Below, piece after piece: positions 25,175-33,555 of a stretch of 52,854 nt of DNA. The translations under genes and the position numbers were made by a program. The stretch is from a virus. The notes below the pieces were generated by a model, which saw only the letters and a list, made by a program, of their open reading frames with translations, searched no databases and had not been told where the DNA came from. The number at the start of each line of letters is the position of its first letter. Within the stretch, counting starts at the first letter, position 1. The stretch lies in IMG/VR virus record IMGVR_UViG_3300030333_002333, positions 1 through 52,854 of that record. One strand, 5' to 3'.

Positions 25175-25252
25175 AAAAAATGCCCCGATACTCGTCAACC
25201 TTTACGGTTGACAGTGGTTATTCCAAACAGCGTTTGCTGAATCACGGGGCAT
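25175..25252 (-). terminator. Three-way-junction terminator-like element
   Basis: ATGCCCCG (25180-25187) pairs perfectly with CGGGGCAT (25245-25252). Inside are two independent hairpins, GTCAACC-TTTAC-GGTTGAC (25194-25212) and CAAAC-AGC-GTTTG (25224-25236). On the minus strand the 8-bp GC-rich stem is followed at once by T6 (25175-25180). It lies downstream of the 155-aa gene. It is not a tRNA: there is no T-loop consensus. Confidence 0.55.
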
Positions 25253-25285
25253 CGCCTCACAGAACTATGCTATCAGAGTTTAGTG

Positions 25286-25753
25286 CTAAGCCTTTGCAGA
25301 CATAGGCATAGAGGTAAACTTACCTCTAATGGTACCTGTGTCTTCAAAATGCACGGCACTATCTTTGATGAGCCGATAGTTTTGTCCAGTAACCTTGTAT
25401 GGGGCAACCCCAGACTCAGGTGTAACCATCGCAAGATGGTTCTGTATTCTCTCGGCAGAGAGACTTACAGGAAGACGCTGGAGCTCTCCAGTGTCTTTAC
25501 ACTTATAGTCTATGGTAACCCATAAAGAGGTGGTATACTGTTTGACGCCATCTATGATGGTCTGTACCCAGACTTCGGCTTTAGCCGCAGCGTCATAAAC
25601 AAGTTTTCCATCCTCTTGGTTATGTATGGACATTTCTATCGGTTCAAAATCTGATAGATTCTCTGCAACAGATTTATCCTCATAGAGACTGGACTTGTCC
25701 ACCTCATGGGATGTATCTGCTTTAGTGGCTGATAGAGTTTTCTTATCAGGCAT
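25286..25753 (-). CDS. Hypothetical early protein, 155 aa
   Basis: This is the first gene of the leftward unit, preceded by AGGAG about 13 nt upstream of the ATG. The N-terminus is polar and probably disordered; from residue 45 the sequence is beta-rich (KLVYDAAAKAEVWVQTIIDG; SLWVTIDYKCKDTGELQRLP) and ends with TIRGKFTSMPMSAKA. No family recognised. As the first leftward gene it is a candidate very early product. Confidence 0.65.
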   Translation of the reverse strand: MPDKKTLSATKADTSHEVDKSSLYEDKSVAENLSDFEPIEMSIHNQEDGKLVYDAAAKAEVWVQTIIDGVKQYTTSLWVTIDYKCKDTGELQRLPVSLSAERIQNHLAMVTPESGVAPYKVTGQNYRLIKDSAVHFEDTGTIRGKFTSMPMSAKA

Positions 25754-25794
25754 TGAAGAGAATTTCTCCTATTTTGTTAAATAGAGATTAGCGA

Positions 25795-26347
25795 GTATAT
25801 CCAGTAACTTGATATACAAAAGCCTATATGCCGTAAGACGAGTCTTACCATAAGCATATAGTATGCAATATAATATCTATTTAAGAAATAGAAATATTGC
25901 ACTAGGGTGCAAGTGGGGGCAATACGCAGATAAGTACCTCGTCTAATGAGCCCCTGAAACCGAGGCGGAAGCCTCGGCATGGAGGTTTCATCAGGATATG
26001 AAACTTAGCCGTATGTCTACGAAAGATTAGTAATACATGTGGGCATACGGATATGTAGGAACTATCTGTATTACCTCTACTACCAAGATAAGGCTAGGAA
26101 CTCCCTGCTAACTGTGGATAGGGCTAGGCTATCCCAGCGATAGTTTTGGCTTGGTATGACGCTAGTAGCCACGCTACCTCAACTATGTGTGAGCACACAC
26201 CAAAGGTGAATAGTATCGAGTGTGGGAGCACTAGGGGAGTCAGCCCAAGTACCAAACAAAACTATCCTAGCAGGGAGCGGTAGTAGAGAGTGATACGACC
26301 TACATATGTACTAAGTTTCAACCAGAGGGAACCCCATGGGGGTGAAA
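25795..26347 (+). ncRNA. Structured RNA region B with long-range helices and pseudoknot, probably plus strand
   Basis: The 25754-26448 interval holds no credible gene. Local hairpins: 25795-801/25811-17, 25824-31/25854-61 around 25833-39/25842-48, 25865-71/25894-900 around 25877-82/25886-91, and CCGAGGC-GGAA-GCCTCGG (25960-25977) with a GNRA-type loop. Three nested perfect 10-bp helices follow: 26075-84/26279-88, 26101-10/26268-77 and 26139-48/26257-66, then 26151-56/26250-55. A further hairpin sits at 26112-26137. Helix 26009-021/26038-050 is 13 bp with three G-U pairs on the plus strand only, and its loop (26030-37) pairs perfectly with 26067-74, forming a pseudoknot. The region lies between the divergent units and points toward the rightward genes. 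Confidence 0.6.
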
Positions 26348-26400
26348 TTAGACGGGGTACCTGCGAGTGTATATCAAGAACTCCCATTCTACGGGTAATT

Positions 26401-26440
26401 TTGACAAATGACCTTTTTTCAACGACTTTGTCTTTATAAT
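26401..26440 (+). promoter_or_regulatory. Weak promoter candidate for the rightward unit
   Basis: TATAAT occupies 26435-26440, 8 nt before the ATG of the 83-aa gene. TTGACA at 26401-26406 is a perfect -35 word but is 28 nt away, too far for a standard sigma-70 promoter. No good hexamer sits 17 nt from TATAAT. The pair may be fortuitous, or transcription may use another polymerase. Confidence 0.25.
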
Positions 26441-26448
26441 TTCTGACC

Positions 26449-26700
26449 ATGAAAATCGTAACAATATCGTTATTTTGTATATTTTTTAGTGGATTTTTAG
26501 GGAATGGTACCCCTGTAAACCCCATTTTCCATGCTGGTGAGGTTACAGATACAATATTTGAGGAAATAGAGGACCAAGATAGTGTTGTTCATTGGTTTTT
26601 GGACCTACAAGAGGGTGATAAGTACTGTTGGTACCATATGGAGTATGAAAATCTTAAAATTATGCCGAAAAAACTTGACACAACTGCTTACAAGCCTTAG
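26449..26700 (+). CDS. Putative exported protein, 83 aa
   Basis: Residues 1-22 (MKIVTISLFCIFFSGFLGNG) resemble a signal peptide: a Lys, a hydrophobic core and a Gly/Thr region. The rest is acidic with one Cys (YCWYHMEYEN). There is no ribosome-binding site and a TATAAT ends 8 nt before the ATG, so the message could be leaderless. No family recognised. Confidence 0.5.
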   Translation: MKIVTISLFCIFFSGFLGNGTPVNPIFHAGEVTDTIFEEIEDQDSVVHWFLDLQEGDKYCWYHMEYENLKIMPKKLDTTAYKP

Positions 26701-26762
26701 CTTCGTGCCTAGTAGTTAGCTAAGATATAAGGATTTCAATATTAAGTAAAGCTTTTATTTTT

Positions 26763-26776
26763 CTTAGGTACCTAAG
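26763..26776. promoter_or_regulatory. 14-nt perfect palindrome upstream of the 107-aa gene
   Basis: CTTAGGTACCTAAG is a perfect palindrome 30 nt before the ATG at 26807, next to the T-rich stretch TTTTATTTTTC. A further inverted repeat CTTAGC/GCTAAG (26696-26701/26718-26723) flanks the stop of the preceding gene. An operator or processing site is possible. Confidence 0.35.
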
Positions 26777-26806
26777 TAAGAAACCGAGACTGTAAGGAGG
26801 TCCCAA

Positions 26807-27130
26807 ATGACTAAAACTAAGGGCAAAAAGCCTACCAATAAAGACAGGGATAAGACCCTAGCCATGCATGACGCATATATCCGTGAAGTTGCTACTAAAT
26901 TCAACGGATTGTATAACCAAGTCCAGGATTTTTTCGCTGTATTCTCTATGTTTGTAGAGCTTATGGGAAAAGATAAGGAACTTGCTGAGTTTATAGAGAA
27001 AAGAGTAAAAGAGGCTAAGGATGCAGAAAAACCAAAAGTTAACATCTTGGATGAAAAGGGTGAAGTCGCACGAACTGTACCCGGTAACACACCGACTGTT
27101 ACTCCAGATAATAAAACTGTTGATAAATAG
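26807..27130 (+). CDS. Hypothetical helical protein, 107 aa
   Basis: A strong AAGGAGG lies 5 nt before the ATG. The first 20 residues are Lys-rich. Residues about 20-75 form a long helix with a hydrophobic face (VQDFFAVFSMFVELMGKDKE), then a Pro/Thr-rich tail. Position directly upstream of the endolysin makes a lysis accessory role possible, but no transmembrane segment is certain. Confidence 0.6.
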   Translation: MTKTKGKKPTNKDRDKTLAMHDAYIREVATKFNGLYNQVQDFFAVFSMFVELMGKDKELAEFIEKRVKEAKDAEKPKVNILDEKGEVARTVPGNTPTVTPDNKTVDK

Positions 27131-27202
27131 TGTGTATCTATTGTATCTTCAGGCAAAGCTCTTCGCATTAAGAGCATTTCACACAATTCAAAAGGAGGTC
27201 AT

Positions 27203-27685
27203 ATGTATAGTGAAGACTTTAACGAGATAATCGAACAGGTTATAGAATCGGAAGGTGGCTATGTTGACGACCCTACAGATAGGGGAGGAGAAACTAAGTA
27301 CGGAATAAGCAAGAAGGCTTATCCAAAAGAAGATATCAAGGCTTTAACCATTGATAGGGCTAAAGAGTTGTATTATCTACATTATTGGAAACCATCTAAG
27401 GCTTATCTCCTACCAGAGTACCTACGCCATGTATACTTTGATATGGTTGTCAATTTTGGCATTAGAGGTGCTGGTAGAGTGCTTCAAAAGGCTATTAATG
27501 GCAAATACAAAGCAGGATTGGTCATTGATGGAAAAGTGGGTCCAAAGACGCTCAGCAACATTAAAAAGCTGGAAGTCAATAGACTCAGAGCATACAGAGT
27601 ATTAAAATTCGCAGAGATAGTTGTGAATAAGCCTGAACAGGAGAAATTCTGGTATGGCTGGTACAGGAGGGCTCTACATGTTTAA
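27203..27685 (+). CDS. Endolysin, GH108 N-acetylmuramidase, 160 aa
   Basis: ESEGGYVDDPTDRGGETKYGIS at the N-terminus is the GH108 signature, with the catalytic Glu in EGGY (E17). The rest matches the family layout: LYYLHYWKP, YFDMVVNFG and a C-terminal peptidoglycan-binding-like half (GKVGPKTLSNI) ending in a Trp/Tyr-rich segment FWYGWYRRA. Length fits the single-domain phage enzymes of this family. No signal peptide, so a holin or equivalent is needed. AAAGGAGG precedes the ATG. Confidence 0.92.
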   Translation: MYSEDFNEIIEQVIESEGGYVDDPTDRGGETKYGISKKAYPKEDIKALTIDRAKELYYLHYWKPSKAYLLPEYLRHVYFDMVVNFGIRGAGRVLQKAINGKYKAGLVIDGKVGPKTLSNIKKLEVNRLRAYRVLKFAEIVVNKPEQEKFWYGWYRRALHV

Positions 27686-27938
27686 CCCACCTAAAAAAGC
27701 AGATTGGACTCCTGTAAAGGGAACCAATGATAGAGTATTAGAACTAATATCACATCGTTTAGATGTAGGTCAGCGTAAATACAGGCAAGACATGCAACTA
27801 ACTGATGGTCGAGATATGATTAAAGAATCCTTGGAGGAGATATTAGATGCTTGTGTATATGTTGCTACTGAACTTATTAAGTTAAAGGACAGGGTCGACA
27901 AGTACGAAGCTAACGGAGCACTAGGAAAGGATTATTAA
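27678..27938 (+). CDS. MazG-like all-alpha NTP pyrophosphatase family protein, 86 aa
   Basis: The ATG at 27678, 8 nt after AGGAGGG, is preferred over an upstream in-frame ATG at 27654. RVLELISHRLDVGQRKYRQD followed by GRDMIKESLEEILDACVYVATELI contains the helix with the acidic E..EE..D pattern that binds Mg in MazG/dUTPase-like all-alpha NTP pyrophosphatases. Such phage proteins are thought to cleanse or alter nucleotide pools. It overlaps the endolysin end by 8 nt. Confidence 0.65.
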   Translation: MFNPPKKADWTPVKGTNDRVLELISHRLDVGQRKYRQDMQLTDGRDMIKESLEEILDACVYVATELIKLKDRVDKYEANGALGKDY

Positions 27939-28055
27939 ATGACTGAAATAATGTTATTCTTAATTCTCGCACTTGTTTTCTATAATAGTAAATTATGGGA
28001 ACAGGGTCAGTGGGAAAAAACAAACAATTGGTTTTATACCAAAAAGACTAAGTAA
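27939..28055 (+). CDS. Small single-span membrane protein, 38 aa
   Basis: It starts directly after the stop of the MazG-like gene (TAAATG) and ends in a TAATG overlap with the next gene. Residues 3-16 (IMLFLILALVFYN) are hydrophobic, followed by a polar basic tail. Proximity to the endolysin suggests a holin- or spanin-like accessory, though it is very short. Confidence 0.5.
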   Translation: MTEIMLFLILALVFYNSKLWEQGQWEKTNNWFYTKKTK

Positions 28056-28258
28056 TGCCTACCCCATTCCATTGTCATGGCTGTGATAAGCCTACAATGA
28101 ATAGGGATGGCTTATGTGACGACTGTGTTCGAGATAAGCATAAACCACAAGACGGGAAGAAAGTCTTATCCCGTGTATACTCTAAAGGAAGCAGAGGAAA
28201 AGGGAATACAATGCAAACATTGGAAAGACGCTCAAGAGGGAGAATACTGCGTTTCTGA
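28055..28258 (+). CDS. Small zinc-ribbon protein overlapping terminase small subunit, 67 aa
   Basis: CHGCDKPTMNRDGLCDDC provides two CxxC pairs 11 residues apart, a compact zinc ribbon, in the first 30 residues. The C-terminal half is basic and overlaps the following reading frame by 152 nt. The TAATG start coupling supports translation. A truncated or dual-coding arrangement is possible. Confidence 0.5.
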   Translation: MPTPFHCHGCDKPTMNRDGLCDDCVRDKHKPQDGKKVLSRVYSKGSRGKGNTMQTLERRSRGRILRF

Positions 28259-28916
28259 TGATAACTATGTATCATTAGTATTAAAGAGAAAAAAGTATGA
28301 ATCTGATAGAAGTCAAGCCACATTGTATATCCGAACCCCTTATGGCTACATTATGCACAATCCGAAATACAAGACTCAGAAATTTTATGCTGAGGGCAGG
28401 TCTACCCCTTGGACCCTCTCTGGGAAACCAGCCCTTGAAGTACAGTCTCGTTCCGAAAGATGGAAAAACCTTGCCCTCGCATATGTTTCAACAAACTTTG
28501 ATGCAGACCTTGCTATTGATATGGTCATGGGTCAAACAACTCCCCAGCAAAGAAGACGCTGGAAACGAAGAATAAGAACAGAGGAGTTTAAGAAAGTGGT
28601 AAGAGAAGAATTAGATGTATTATTAAAAGACTCTGGTAAGGACCGTGAATATGTCATGGACTTGTTGGAGGAAGCTATACAGATGGCACGAGACAAAAAA
28701 GATGTTACAAATATGATGAGAGTTGTTGAAAAGCTTATGTCATTACATGGTATGGATGATAAGGATACAGTAAAGACAACTCGACAGATAGAGGGTGTAT
28801 CAACTAAAAAACTAATAGCCGATGTTCTGGAGGAGGAACAAAAGTTAAAACTCACAGAAACAACGGAAGGCAATGGAGAACTACGAGGAAAAGTATCAGA
28901 AACTTCAGGTTCTTAA
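28107..28916 (+). CDS. Putative terminase small subunit, 269 aa
   Basis: It lies directly upstream of the terminase large subunit with a 44-nt overlap. The N-terminal 100 residues look like a compact beta-rich domain (GRKSYPVYTLKEAEEKGI; CKHWKDAQEGEYCV). The C-terminal part is helical and basic-acidic (RRRWKRRIRTEEFKKVVREE; coil to residue 250). Small subunits recognise phage DNA and hand it to the large subunit. The assignment rests mainly on position and size, since I see no certain helix-turn-helix. The true start may lie further downstream. Confidence 0.6.
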   Translation: MAYVTTVFEISINHKTGRKSYPVYTLKEAEEKGIQCKHWKDAQEGEYCVSDDNYVSLVLKRKKYESDRSQATLYIRTPYGYIMHNPKYKTQKFYAEGRSTPWTLSGKPALEVQSRSERWKNLALAYVSTNFDADLAIDMVMGQTTPQQRRRWKRRIRTEEFKKVVREELDVLLKDSGKDREYVMDLLEEAIQMARDKKDVTNMMRVVEKLMSLHGMDDKDTVKTTRQIEGVSTKKLIADVLEEEQKLKLTETTEGNGELRGKVSETSGS

Positions 28917-30372
28917 AAAGTTTAGGGAAAATATTGGTCTTTTTGGGAAAGTGTGTTTTCCTACTGCTCTCAATAGGGATATACCACCATTCCATACTGA
29001 GCTTTATTCCCATCTTCGCAACGAGGAAAAACGGAGGCTACTTATCGCAGCTCCCCGTGGCACTGCTAAGTCTACTACTGTGTCTCTCATTTACCCCTTA
29101 TGGAAGGTCGCATTTAAACCCGAAGATGAAGACTTATTCATTGTCATTATATCAGAAAGCCAAAGCCAGTCTGTCAACTTTCTATCGAGGATAAAATACC
29201 ATCTTTCACACTCAAAGACATTCTCAGAAAACTTCGGAGACATGGGTCCCTCTACTGCTCGTAGGTGGACTAATAATGATATTATTCTTGCAAATGGTTC
29301 TCGTATCATTGCTGTGGGGACTGGTCAACGGGTTAGAGGATTCATTGAGGGTGATACAAGACCTAACCTTATTATTATTGACGACTTTGAATCTGAGTTA
29401 AATGCATTCACTCCAGAAGCTAGGGCTAAAAATCGTAAGTGGATAACTGAGGCTGTGATACCATCATTGTCAGATGATGGTAGAATAGCCATGATTGGGA
29501 CTGTAATCTCAGAAGATTGCTTCTTATGTTGGGCTAAGGAATCACCTGCTTGGGATGTATTATGGTATTCTATATGGGATGATGATGAGAATAGTTTATG
29601 GGAAGCAAGGTTTCCTAAAGAAAGAATACTCCAAATTAAAGATGAGTTTGCTAGTGTAGGTAATCTTAATGGATTTTATCAGGAGTATATGAATATAGCA
29701 CAATCTCCTGATGATGCTCCTTTTAAACCAGATTATATCCAAATACATCACTATGATTTTGAAATTAGGGATGGACAGTCTCTACTTGTTAAAAAATTGC
29801 CCGATGATAAAGAAGAGTTAAAACCAGTAGCAGTATACTCTGGAGTGGACCCAGCATCCTCATTATCTATGAAAGCTGACTTTTTTGTTATTGCAACGCT
29901 AGGTATAGATAATGATGGGAATGTTTATGTTATTAATATAGTAAGAACTAAGATAGACCCTAGTGACCAGCCAGATGCTATTATAAGACAATTTAAAAAA
30001 TACAAACCAAAGAGGATGAAGATTGAAACAGTTGCATATCAGGAAGCATTGAGAAGTGCTGTTAGGAAACAAATGCAAGAAGAAGGATTATATATCCCCG
30101 GACTAGAGAAAGGCGTTAAACCCAGAAATAGAAAATCAGAGCGATTACTTTCACTTGTACCACTTCTTGCTAAAAAACAGTTCTATTTCAGACCTCAAGA
30201 TATAGAAGCACAGTCTGAGTTCTTATCTTACCCCCGTGGTAAACATGATGATGTCATGGATGCAGTATGGACCGCATTAGAAGGTTCAAGACCTAGTAGA
30301 AGAAAGCATTTTACACCTGTCGATGAGTCAGGTAATTTTGGCAGAAAAGTACTTGACTGGATGACAATGTAA
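28873..30372 (+). CDS. terL: Terminase large subunit, 499 aa
   Basis: Walker A APRGTAKST (60-68), Walker B LIIIDDFES (D170, D171, E173) and a coupling-type GT strand (AMIGTVIS) form the packaging ATPase. The C-terminal RNase H-like nuclease shows GVDPASS (D326) and GKHDDVMDAVW (D459, D460). The two-domain order and length match the Terminase_6-type large subunits. The enzyme docks on the portal, pumps DNA into the prohead and cuts it. The gene sits between the small subunit and the portal, the standard order. Confidence 0.95.
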   Translation: MENYEEKYQKLQVLKKFRENIGLFGKVCFPTALNRDIPPFHTELYSHLRNEEKRRLLIAAPRGTAKSTTVSLIYPLWKVAFKPEDEDLFIVIISESQSQSVNFLSRIKYHLSHSKTFSENFGDMGPSTARRWTNNDIILANGSRIIAVGTGQRVRGFIEGDTRPNLIIIDDFESELNAFTPEARAKNRKWITEAVIPSLSDDGRIAMIGTVISEDCFLCWAKESPAWDVLWYSIWDDDENSLWEARFPKERILQIKDEFASVGNLNGFYQEYMNIAQSPDDAPFKPDYIQIHHYDFEIRDGQSLLVKKLPDDKEELKPVAVYSGVDPASSLSMKADFFVIATLGIDNDGNVYVINIVRTKIDPSDQPDAIIRQFKKYKPKRMKIETVAYQEALRSAVRKQMQEEGLYIPGLEKGVKPRNRKSERLLSLVPLLAKKQFYFRPQDIEAQSEFLSYPRGKHDDVMDAVWTALEGSRPSRRKHFTPVDESGNFGRKVLDWMTM

Positions 30373-30397
30373 TAACTAATTTCAAAATGGATAACTT

Positions 30398-32551
30398 ATG
30401 GCTGAGAAAAGTACATCTAAGAAAAGTTTAGTAGAGGAAACCCAAGACCTCTTTACCGATTATTCCAATAATAGAGAAAAATGGGCTATTCAAGCCCAAG
30501 AAGATAGGGAATTTCGACTAGGACAGCAATGGACAAAAGAACAGGCTCGTACATTAAAAGAGCGTGGTCAAGCTCCAATTGTAGTAAATAGACTTCATCC
30601 AGCAGTAGAAATGGCAAAAGCATTACTAACTGCTAACAGACCCCAGTTTAGAGTATCACCCAGAGAAGATAGCGATAATCAAGTAGCTCAATTAATTAAT
30701 GGATTACTTGCTTATATGTGGGATATATCAGATGGTGTATCAACTCTTCGTGGAGTAGTAGATGATTACTATGTTTGTGGTATGGGCGTAATGATGGTTT
30801 ATCAAGACCCATTAAGGGATAATGGTAAGGGTGAAGTTGTTATTAGAGATGTGGACCCATTAGATGTTTATATAGACCCTAATTCTAGGGATAGATTCGC
30901 AGATGACGCTGAGAACATCATTATATCAAGGATGTTTACAAAGAAACAGGCTGAGAAACTCTATCCTATGTATGATTCGAAAATTAAAAATGCTACATCC
31001 GATAGGAGTTCTGATAGACCTTCTACTGGAAGAGAGCATGATGGAAAGGCAATATTCCCTGAAGATATTGAAACAATGACTGATTCTGCACTTGGTAAGT
31101 CAGATGAGTATGTAAGAGGTTATGAAAGATACTATAAGGAAATGGTATCCAGATATAGAATACATGAGTCTTTTACAGGTAGAGAAGCAGTAATGGATGA
31201 TGAGGAATTTCAAGCCTATATCCAGCAACCAGCTTGGTATATAGAGGGAAGACCTGTTATAAGACAGGATTTAGCTCAGCAAACTATTCAACAATTAATG
31301 CAAGCTCATGCACAAATGATAGAACAGGCTCAACAGGGTGGTGGCTCAACTGAAGGATTACCACCAGAACCTGAGATAGAACAGGTTACTGTAGAGCAAA
31401 TGATAAAAGATGAATTAATAAGGGTTGTAGAAATAAATGCTTGTAGAGTATGTCAAGTAGTAGTTATGGGTGACCAACTTCTTTATAAGAGGGTTTTACC
31501 TACCGATAAATATCCAGTAGTACCATTTATGAATATTCACACTAGGACACCTTATCCTATGTCTGATATTAGAATGTGTAAGGATATGCAAGAGTATATA
31601 AATAAGACTCGTTCTTTAATTATAGCTCATGCTACCACAAGCACAAATGTAAAGATTTTAGTTCCAGCAGGTTCAGTTGATATGAGAGAGTTTGAGTCTA
31701 AATGGTCTCAACCGGGAGTTGCAATCGAAGTAGATTTCGACCAAGGAGCACCTCAGCCAGTTCAGCCCCTTCCACTACCAAATGAACTATATCAGAATGA
31801 ACAGACTGCGAAATCAGATATTGACCACCAACTTGGTCTTTATGAGTTAATGATGGGGAATTCTCAAGCCGCCCCTCATACTTATAAAGCCACAGTATCT
31901 ATTGATGACTTTGGTCAGAGAAAGATAAAATCAAAGTTGATGGACATAGAAGCTGGTCTGAGTCGGGTGTGTGCTGTTGCAATCCCACTTATGCAACAAT
32001 TGTACCAAGAAGAAAAAGTTATCCGTCTGGTGCAACCCAACAATACGACCAGCGAATATTTAATTAACAAGAATTATTATGACGATTTTACTGATTCCAT
32101 ACAAAAGTTTAATGACATTGGAATAGGTAGTTATGATGCAGTAATTGTTACTGGGTCTACATTACCTACAAATCGTTATGCTCAACTCGAACTCTATATG
32201 GATGCTTATCGTAATGGATTGATAGACAAAGAAGAAGTTCTTAAGAAGACTGAAATCTTCGATGTCGAGGGCGTTCTTATGAGAACTGACACAATTGAAC
32301 AATTACAGTCTCAATTACAAGGTGCTCAAGAACAAATCAAGAAGTTACAAGGTGATATGCAATCTAGGGATAGAGAGAATGTTAATCTTAAACAAAGAGT
32401 TGAGGTTGAAAAATTTAAGGCAGACCTCGATAAGGTTTCTAACCGTGCACAAGCAGCAGGAACCATATATGAAAAACGCCTTGATGACGCTACTAGTGAA
32501 ATAGCATCTGAAATCAAAAGAGCGAAGAAAGATGCTGGCAATAAAAAATAG
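30398..32551 (+). CDS. P22-like portal protein, 717 aa
   Basis: DREFRLGQQWTKEQARTLKERGQAPIVVNRLHPAVEMA near the N-terminus (positions about 36-75) followed by RPQFRVSPRE, then DVDPLDVYIDPNSRD, is the hallmark of the P22-type portal family. A clip/crown region with coiled coil ends the protein (about residues 620-717), and its C-terminal helix is longer than in many portals. Portals form the dodecameric DNA channel. The position after the terminase fits. Confidence 0.92.
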   Translation: MAEKSTSKKSLVEETQDLFTDYSNNREKWAIQAQEDREFRLGQQWTKEQARTLKERGQAPIVVNRLHPAVEMAKALLTANRPQFRVSPREDSDNQVAQLINGLLAYMWDISDGVSTLRGVVDDYYVCGMGVMMVYQDPLRDNGKGEVVIRDVDPLDVYIDPNSRDRFADDAENIIISRMFTKKQAEKLYPMYDSKIKNATSDRSSDRPSTGREHDGKAIFPEDIETMTDSALGKSDEYVRGYERYYKEMVSRYRIHESFTGREAVMDDEEFQAYIQQPAWYIEGRPVIRQDLAQQTIQQLMQAHAQMIEQAQQGGGSTEGLPPEPEIEQVTVEQMIKDELIRVVEINACRVCQVVVMGDQLLYKRVLPTDKYPVVPFMNIHTRTPYPMSDIRMCKDMQEYINKTRSLIIAHATTSTNVKILVPAGSVDMREFESKWSQPGVAIEVDFDQGAPQPVQPLPLPNELYQNEQTAKSDIDHQLGLYELMMGNSQAAPHTYKATVSIDDFGQRKIKSKLMDIEAGLSRVCAVAIPLMQQLYQEEKVIRLVQPNNTTSEYLINKNYYDDFTDSIQKFNDIGIGSYDAVIVTGSTLPTNRYAQLELYMDAYRNGLIDKEEVLKKTEIFDVEGVLMRTDTIEQLQSQLQGAQEQIKKLQGDMQSRDRENVNLKQRVEVEKFKADLDKVSNRAQAAGTIYEKRLDDATSEIASEIKRAKKDAGNKK

Positions 32552-32593
32552 GATACCCCAGCACTAGATGGGCTCCGTATTGAGGAAATTGAT

Positions 32594-33520
32594 ATGTCTC
32601 AAGAAAATCAACAAGGTCAAGTAACGGACTTAGAAGATTCTCTGTTTACAGAGGAAGTAATTGACGAAGTGTTTAACCCCGTTGGTGGGAACGAACCAGA
32701 ACCTACGCCTAGTGCACCTGCACCAGTAGCAGAGGGTTCAGCCGTTCCTCAGGGAGAGGTTAGACTTGCTGACCCAACTAACAACGATGAAGTACGGTAT
32801 CAGTATTGGCAATCTGAAGCAGATAAAGCCAAAAACGAAAATGAGCAATTAAAGCAAACTGTGGCAATTCTACAGGATACTATTAAGGGCTCACCTACTG
32901 AAGTTCAGTCTCAACCAGAAATTGAGGACACTGAACCCGAACCTTTTCGTGACTCACCAGAGAAACCAACAAGACCCGTAAACTTTAACAGAGCTGAAGC
33001 CTATGACGACCCTAATTCTGCTTCTGCACAATATTTGGACCAAATGGACCAGTATCGTGATAGTATGGATGAATGGAATCGTGATAGAGTTGAATATGAA
33101 GCTGACTTACTAAGACAGGAAAGAGAATCCCTACAGGAAGCTCAACGAAGACAACAGGAAGCATATGAAGCTGAACAGCGTAATGCAGAACAGGTTAATC
33201 AGATTTCTCAACAATTAAAAAGCGAATACGGTGCCAATGATGCCGAAATAGCTGATTTTGTTGAAAAAATGAGTTCCCCTGAATCATTAAATGTTAATAA
33301 CTTATGGCGATTGTATCAAATGGACAAAGGACAGGTACCTGCTCAACAACCAGCACAGCCCTCTCCCCAATTCAATCAAGTTCAGAGAGCACAGTCAGTG
33401 CCTCAGCCTATGGGTGTTCAATCAAGTGCTAATATGGCACAGAACACCAAGAGTGCAGAGGATATAATCATGGATGATTTAATTACTGACTATAAAAGTA
33501 AAAATCCTTGGAATAGCTAA
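32594..33520 (+). CDS. Putative scaffolding protein, 308 aa
   Basis: It lies between portal and capsid genes. The composition is acidic and low-complexity (EPEPTPSAPAPVAEG), with long Gln/Glu-rich coiled coils from about 165 to 210 (LLRQERESLQEAQRRQQEAY). The short C-terminus DYKSKNPWNS resembles the terminal capsid-binding tails of scaffolds. No protease domain is visible. Function is inferred from position and composition. Confidence 0.75.
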   Translation: MSQENQQGQVTDLEDSLFTEEVIDEVFNPVGGNEPEPTPSAPAPVAEGSAVPQGEVRLADPTNNDEVRYQYWQSEADKAKNENEQLKQTVAILQDTIKGSPTEVQSQPEIEDTEPEPFRDSPEKPTRPVNFNRAEAYDDPNSASAQYLDQMDQYRDSMDEWNRDRVEYEADLLRQERESLQEAQRRQQEAYEAEQRNAEQVNQISQQLKSEYGANDAEIADFVEKMSSPESLNVNNLWRLYQMDKGQVPAQQPAQPSPQFNQVQRAQSVPQPMGVQSSANMAQNTKSAEDIIMDDLITDYKSKNPWNS

Positions 33521-33555
33521 GGGTAACTTGAACAAACAGACTTAAGGAGTCTAAA

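Noticed and set aside
25180-25252. tRNA or tRNA-like reading of the three-way element
   Set aside because: An 8-bp acceptor-like stem and two hairpins are present, but there is no T-loop GTTC consensus, no D-loop pattern and a T-run follows directly.
25777-25980. 67-aa minus-strand frame in the divergent control region
   Set aside because: Overlaps many perfect hairpins of RNA region B, has no ribosome-binding site and an unprotein-like composition.
26185-26283. 32-aa frame starting with ATG inside RNA region B
   Set aside because: No ribosome-binding site, and its bases take part in the long-range helices.
26262-26525. 87-aa minus-strand frame overlapping the exported-protein gene
   Set aside because: Antisense to a better candidate with a signal peptide, and covers part of RNA region B.
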